A DNA stretch of 64,000 nucleotides from Actinoplanes subtropicus (lineage in GTDB: Bacteria; Actinomycetota; Actinomycetes; Mycobacteriales; Micromonosporaceae), in NCBI RefSeq assembly GCF_000721705.1, contig NZ_JOJL01000035.1:1-64000 (forward strand), read 5' to 3'. The translations under genes and the position numbers were made by a program. The notes below the pieces were generated by a model. It was not told the DNA's origin. It saw only the letters and a list, made by a program, of their open reading frames with translations, and did no database searches. Shown here piece by piece: positions 61,127-64,000 of the stretch (within the stretch, counting starts at the first letter, position 1; each line of letters begins with the position of its first letter).

Positions 61127-61602
61127 CGCAGGCTGACGTTGCGGTGGTACGGCGGGAGATCGTCGTCAACGCGCCGATCGACAAGGCTTTCACCGTGTTC
61201 ACCGACCGGTTCGGCGATTTCAAGCCGCCGGAACACAATCTGCTGCAGGTGCCGATCGCCGAGACCGTATTCGAGCCCAAGGTCGGCGGGAACATCGTCG
61301 ACCGAGGCGCGGACGGCAGCGAGTGCCGGTGGGCGCGCATCCTCGCCTATGACCCGCCCAACCGGGTGGTGTTCAGCTGGGACATCGGCCCCACTTGGCA
61401 GGTCGAATCCGATCTCGACCTCACCAGCGAGGTCGAGGTCACCTTCACCGCCGAGACCCCGGACCGCACCCGTATCGAGCTGGAACATCGCCACCTCGAC
61501 CGGCACGGCCCCGGCTGGGAATCGGTTCGCGACGGCGTCGGCCACGACCAGGGCTGGCCGCTCTACCTCGACCGCTACGCCGCACTATTCGGTGACAACT
61601 GA
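61123..61602 (+). CDS. SRPBCC/AHSA1-family protein
   Basis: 159 aa. VVRREIVVNAPIDKAFTVFT, FEPKVGGNIVDRGADGSECRW, VEVTFTAETPDRTRIELEHR and the C-terminal GWPLYLDRYAALF fit the AHSA1 (START-like) fold, which binds hydrophobic ligands. ArsR-AHSA1 pairs are common in actinobacteria; the ligand is not known. Confidence 0.9.
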   Translation: MTQADVAVVRREIVVNAPIDKAFTVFTDRFGDFKPPEHNLLQVPIAETVFEPKVGGNIVDRGADGSECRWARILAYDPPNRVVFSWDIGPTWQVESDLDLTSEVEVTFTAETPDRTRIELEHRHLDRHGPGWESVRDGVGHDQGWPLYLDRYAALFGDN

Positions 61603-61690
61603 TGGCAGCGATCACCACCACCATCCAAGTCGAGCGCTCCGCCGACGACGTGTTCGCGTACCCCACCGACCCGACCCGATCCTCCGAGTC
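61602..61690 (+). pseudogene. 5' fragment of a second SRPBCC gene
   Basis: Starts at an ATG sharing a base with the previous stop: MAAITTTIQVERSADDVFAY, then joins unrelated sequence at about 61690. It was the third gene of the ArsR operon. Confidence 0.6.
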
Positions 61691-61704
61691 GATCCACCCA
61701 AAGA

Positions 61705-61915
61705 TCGACAGCGAACTGACGTCTTCGACGCAGGAGGCGACCACCCAGTCATGCCCGAACGGGTCGATGATGAACCCGCCCTGGTCACCGTAGACCTGGT
61801 CCTCCGGCGCCGGCTGCAAGACGCCGCGTTCGACGGCCCGCGCCACCGTGGTGTCCACGTCCTCGACGTAGACGAACTGGAATGCCGGTGTGCCGGGCAG
61901 ACCACCGGCGCCGTC
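61705..61915 (-). pseudogene. 3' fragment of a VOC (glyoxalase-like) gene
   Basis: Minus-strand frame: TPAFQFVYVEDVDTTVARA, then EDQVYGDQGGFIIDPFGHDW and VEDVS, the typical C-terminal half of a VOC protein with its metal/ligand Glu region. It is joined tail to tail with the SRPBCC fragment. Confidence 0.6.
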
Positions 61916-61934
61916 CCGCGCAATACGTCGACGC

Positions 61935-62440
61935 TGAACAACAACACCACGACCATCGGGTACGACCTGGTGTCGCCCACCGCCAGCGTCAACGAACTCA
62001 ACGGCACGCAGACGCTCAGCTACAACGATCGAGGGCTGCTGTCGCAGGTGGTCGATTCGCAGGCGGGAACGTTCACCGCCGGGTACGACCCGGACGTCAG
62101 CATGATCACCAAGGGGTTGCCGGACGCACCAACGGTGACCACCGGTTACGACGAGACCGGGACGGCGACGACGCAGTCGACCAGCGAGCGGGGTGTACGT
62201 CGGCGAGGAACTGCATCGACGTCGACGAGCAGGTCACCGTGAAGGCACACGTGCGGTGGGCGACCCACTCGACGGACCTGTCCGGTCAGCAGTACACCTA
62301 CGACAAGGCTGGCAGGCTCACCGGGCGCGGAACTAGCTGGAGCCGATCTTCGGGTACGCGGGGTGCACCACGCACGTGTACTGCTTCGACGACGCCAGCA
62401 ACCGGACCAGCAGACAGAAGACAACCGTCCGCATCGCAGC
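61935..62440 (+). pseudogene. Fragment of an RHS/YD-repeat protein gene
   Basis: YD-repeat pieces in shifting frames: TIGYDLVSPTASVNELNGTQ, LSYNDRGLLSQVVDS, YTYDKAGRLTG and YCFDDASNRTS. RHS proteins deliver polymorphic toxins; only fragments remain, with no toxin tip. Confidence 0.6.
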
Positions 62441-62486
62441 TGCAGCAGGGCTTCACCGCTGTGACAGCGGTGATTGTCAAGGACGC

Positions 62487-62538
62487 CTGAAAACTGACCC
62501 CTTTTCGACGGGTGGGTCCAGAGAGGGTCAGTTTTCAG
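62487..62538. repeat. Paired IS-type terminal inverted repeats
   Basis: CTGAAAACTGACCC (62487-62500) and its exact reverse complement (62525-62538) lie 24 bp apart. The sequence resembles IS21-type ends in actinobacteria. No transposase lies between them, so this is a collapsed element or two abutting IS ends. Confidence 0.6.
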
Positions 62539-62744
62539 CCGCCGTCGACAGTGATCGGCCGGCCGAGATGGCCGCCTGGGAAAGCCAAGGGTTGTCGGCA
62601 CGTGTTGCTGGCAACTGCGCGGCCCGCGCGGGTGCGGGCCACATCGAGCAGGAGCGAGCCGAGGGGTTCTGGGATCTCCAACGGTCGTGTGCCCAAAGTG
62701 AGCTGGATTCCGCGGTCGCTGCTGGTGACCTGGGCTGCGGTCAT
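62535..62744 (-). pseudogene. Integrase-like fragment cut at the IS end
   Basis: Minus-strand frame MTAAQVTSSDRGIQLTLGTR, PLEIPEPLGSLLLDVARTRA, FPGGHLGRPIT resembles the central part of actinobacterial tyrosine recombinases (LFPGxxPGRPI). It stops precisely where the inverted repeat at 62538 begins. The N-terminal and catalytic parts are missing. Confidence 0.45.
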
Positions 62745-63217
62745 CGCAACGATCCCCCGCTACGGCGGCCGGTCGTCGACCTGCGCGACCTGCACGAGCT
62801 CGGCCCCATCAACCGCGGCACTCTTGCCGCGGCCTGTCAGCTCGGCGACGACCACCTCTTCCTGGACCACTCCTCCCCCGTGACCGCCGAACGTGTCACC
62901 GCCGTCGGCGTGCCCGGTCATCGCCTCCGGCACAGCGCGCCTACCGCCTGACGTGAATCGGCCTCACGGCTGCCGTTCGGGCGGTCGTGGACGTTATCGC
63001 GCGGCGCGCAGCGCCACGTAGTCGCTGCGTGAGGCGCCGCCCGGGGGTCCCGAGGAGTACGTCGAGAACGAGAAGTACGAGCCCTCAGTAATCCGTTGCC
63101 CGAATCGGCGACCTGGTGTCCGTTCTTCCAATCAGAGAGTTTCGCTCTCGGCTCCGGCGGGTTCCCGAGCAGCGGTTTCGCGTCATCGCGGCCCGCTGCT
63201 GCTGATACCCTTCGGGG
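62745..63217. other. Gene-poor stretch before the kinase
   Basis: A plus-strand frame to 62951 reads VVDLRDLHELGPINRGTLA and DDHLFLDHSSPVTAERV, possibly a STAS-like remnant. 62952-63217 shows no gene; GATACCCT near 63204 may be the -10 of the next gene. Confidence 0.3.
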
Positions 63218-64000
63218 GTGTCCGGTTTGCCGGAATCTGTCGACATGGCGGGCGCTGGCACAACGCGGCCTGAGGTCGACTTCCGGGCGTTGTTCGAGTC
63301 AGCGCCCGGGCTATACCTGGTGCTGGACCCTGATTTGCGGATCGTGGCGGTCAACGACGCCTACCTGCGGTCGACAATGACAGTGCGCGAGGAGATCCTC
63401 GGCCGGGGCATCTTCGAGGTCTTCCCGGACAACCCCGACGACCCGGCCGCGACCGGCGTCGCGAACCTGCGCGCCTCGCTGCAGCGCGCGCTGCGCAGAC
63501 GCAAACCGGACACGATGGCGGTGCAGAAGTACGACGTCGAACGTCCGCCCTCGGCCGGTGGCGGATTCGAGCAGCGGTACTGGAGCCCCTTCAACACCCC
63601 GGTACTCGGCCCGGACGGGCGAGTGGCCTACATCATCCACCAGGTCGAGGACGTCACCGAGTACGTCCAGCTGCAACAGCAGGGAGACCAGGCGCAGCAA
63701 CAGACCGCCGAGCTGCGCCGCCGGACCGAGCAGATGCAGGCCGAGATCCTGCGCCGGTCCCAGGAGTTGCACGAGACCAACCAGGCCCTGCGCCAGGCAA
63801 ACGAGGCGAAAAACGAGTTCCTGTCGCGGGTCAGCCACGAGCTGCGCACCCCACTGAACGCAATCCTCGGCTTCAGCGAACTGCTCACCCTGGGCGAGCT
63901 CGGCGCTGAACAGAGCGACTGGGCCGCCATGATCCTCAAAGCCGGGCGGCATCTGCTCGCCCTGCTCAACGACGTGCTCGACATCGCCCGCATCGAGGGC
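63218..64000 (+). CDS. PAS-domain sensor histidine kinase, C-terminus beyond window
   Basis: 261 codons visible from GTG 63218 (GGGGG adjacent; ATG 63245 also possible). A PAS domain ([26 protein letters not shown], read in blocks, about 25-150) is followed by a long coiled coil rich in Gln/Arg (about 155-215) and the H-box [20 protein letters not shown]. It is cytoplasmic, with no membrane span. The H-box type (HELRTPLN) suggests a hybrid or PleC-like kinase. Confidence 0.88.
   Translation, partial: MSGLPESVDMAGAGTTRPEVDFRALFESAPGLYLVLDPDLRIVAVNDAYLRSTMTVREEILGRGIFEVFPDNPDDPAATGVANLRASLQRALRRRKPDTMAVQKYDVERPPSAGGGFEQRYWSPFNTPVLGPDGRVAYIIHQVEDVTEYVQLQQQGDQAQQQTAELRRRTEQMQAEILRRSQELHETNQALRQANEAKNEFLSRVSHELRTPLNAILGFSELLTLGELGAEQSDWAAMILKAGRHLLALLNDVLDIARIEG

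Noticed and set aside
1..64000. CRISPR array or riboswitch
   Set aside because: No regularly spaced identical repeats and no recognisable aptamer consensus were seen; short direct repeats are isolated pairs.

Overview
High-G+C actinobacterial chromosome segment. Codon use, leaderless-looking promoters, PadR and OmpR-type regulators, MEDS/RsbA-type anti-sigma genes and a decaprenyl-phosphoryl-arabinose (DPA) pathway suggest an Actinoplanes-like member of the Micromonosporaceae. The family placement is inference. No complete rRNA, tRNA or CRISPR was seen.

Layout. 1-3.2 kb: scar of integrative elements, with two divergent tyrosine recombinases around a tRNA 3'-end remnant. 3.2-5.8 kb: two convergent paralogous alpha/beta hydrolases, one exported and one membrane-anchored. 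5.9-11.1 kb: an SsuABC/NMT1-type ABC importer divergent from a CitA/CitB-type two-component system. 11.5-14.3 kb: two lipoproteins and a PadR-membrane protein operon. 14.4-26.1 kb: four paralogous COG4705 membrane proteins interleaved with UppP, an ABC-2 exporter, a phosphoesterase and a flippase/glycosyltransferase/PIG-L operon. 26.2-39.5 kb: two closely related OmpR-type two-component systems flanking a DPA operon (DprE1, DprE2, HAD phosphatase, phosphodiester glycosidase, UbiA), two polysaccharide deacetylases, a beta-propeller lipoprotein, a decayed glycosyltransferase and a DedA protein. 39.5-52 kb: PadR-controlled MacB-type ABC transporter, PAP2 phosphatase, BlaI-M56 pair, second DedA, third two-component system and a LolD/FtsX-type transporter. 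52-54.2 kb: iron genes (FTR1, an EfeO stump, FetB). 54.2-63 kb: decayed region with many broken genes, broken by an intact LuxR regulator, an RsbA-like regulator and an ArsR-SRPBCC pair. A PAS histidine kinase runs off the right edge.

Main discovery. Fifteen places carry an 11-bp-periodic direct repeat (in gene direction YTYAR-N6-YTYAR, mostly TTCAG/CTCAG; on the other strand CTGAR-N6-CTGAR). In most cases the end of the repeat lies 23-25 nt before a start codon, with a -10-like hexamer in the gap. This is the geometry expected of an OmpR/PhoB-class activator on nearly leaderless promoters. The sites precede uppP, three COG4705 genes, an ABC exporter, a phosphoesterase, the UPF0104-GT-PIG-L operon, the dprE1 operon, deacetylase genes, DedA genes and two of the two-component genes themselves (one kinase, one regulator). 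Two pseudogenes keep intact boxes, and the spacing rule identified their true start codons. A second layer consists of five palindromes of the type CCTACA-N3-TGTAGG (one diverged). The longest lies between blaI and PAP2; others precede COG4705-1, DedA2, FTR1 and the EfeO stump. Together these suggest an envelope/polyprenyl-lipid stress regulon under a paralogous OmpR two-component system and a BlaI-type repressor, with COG4705 proteins as major unknown effectors.
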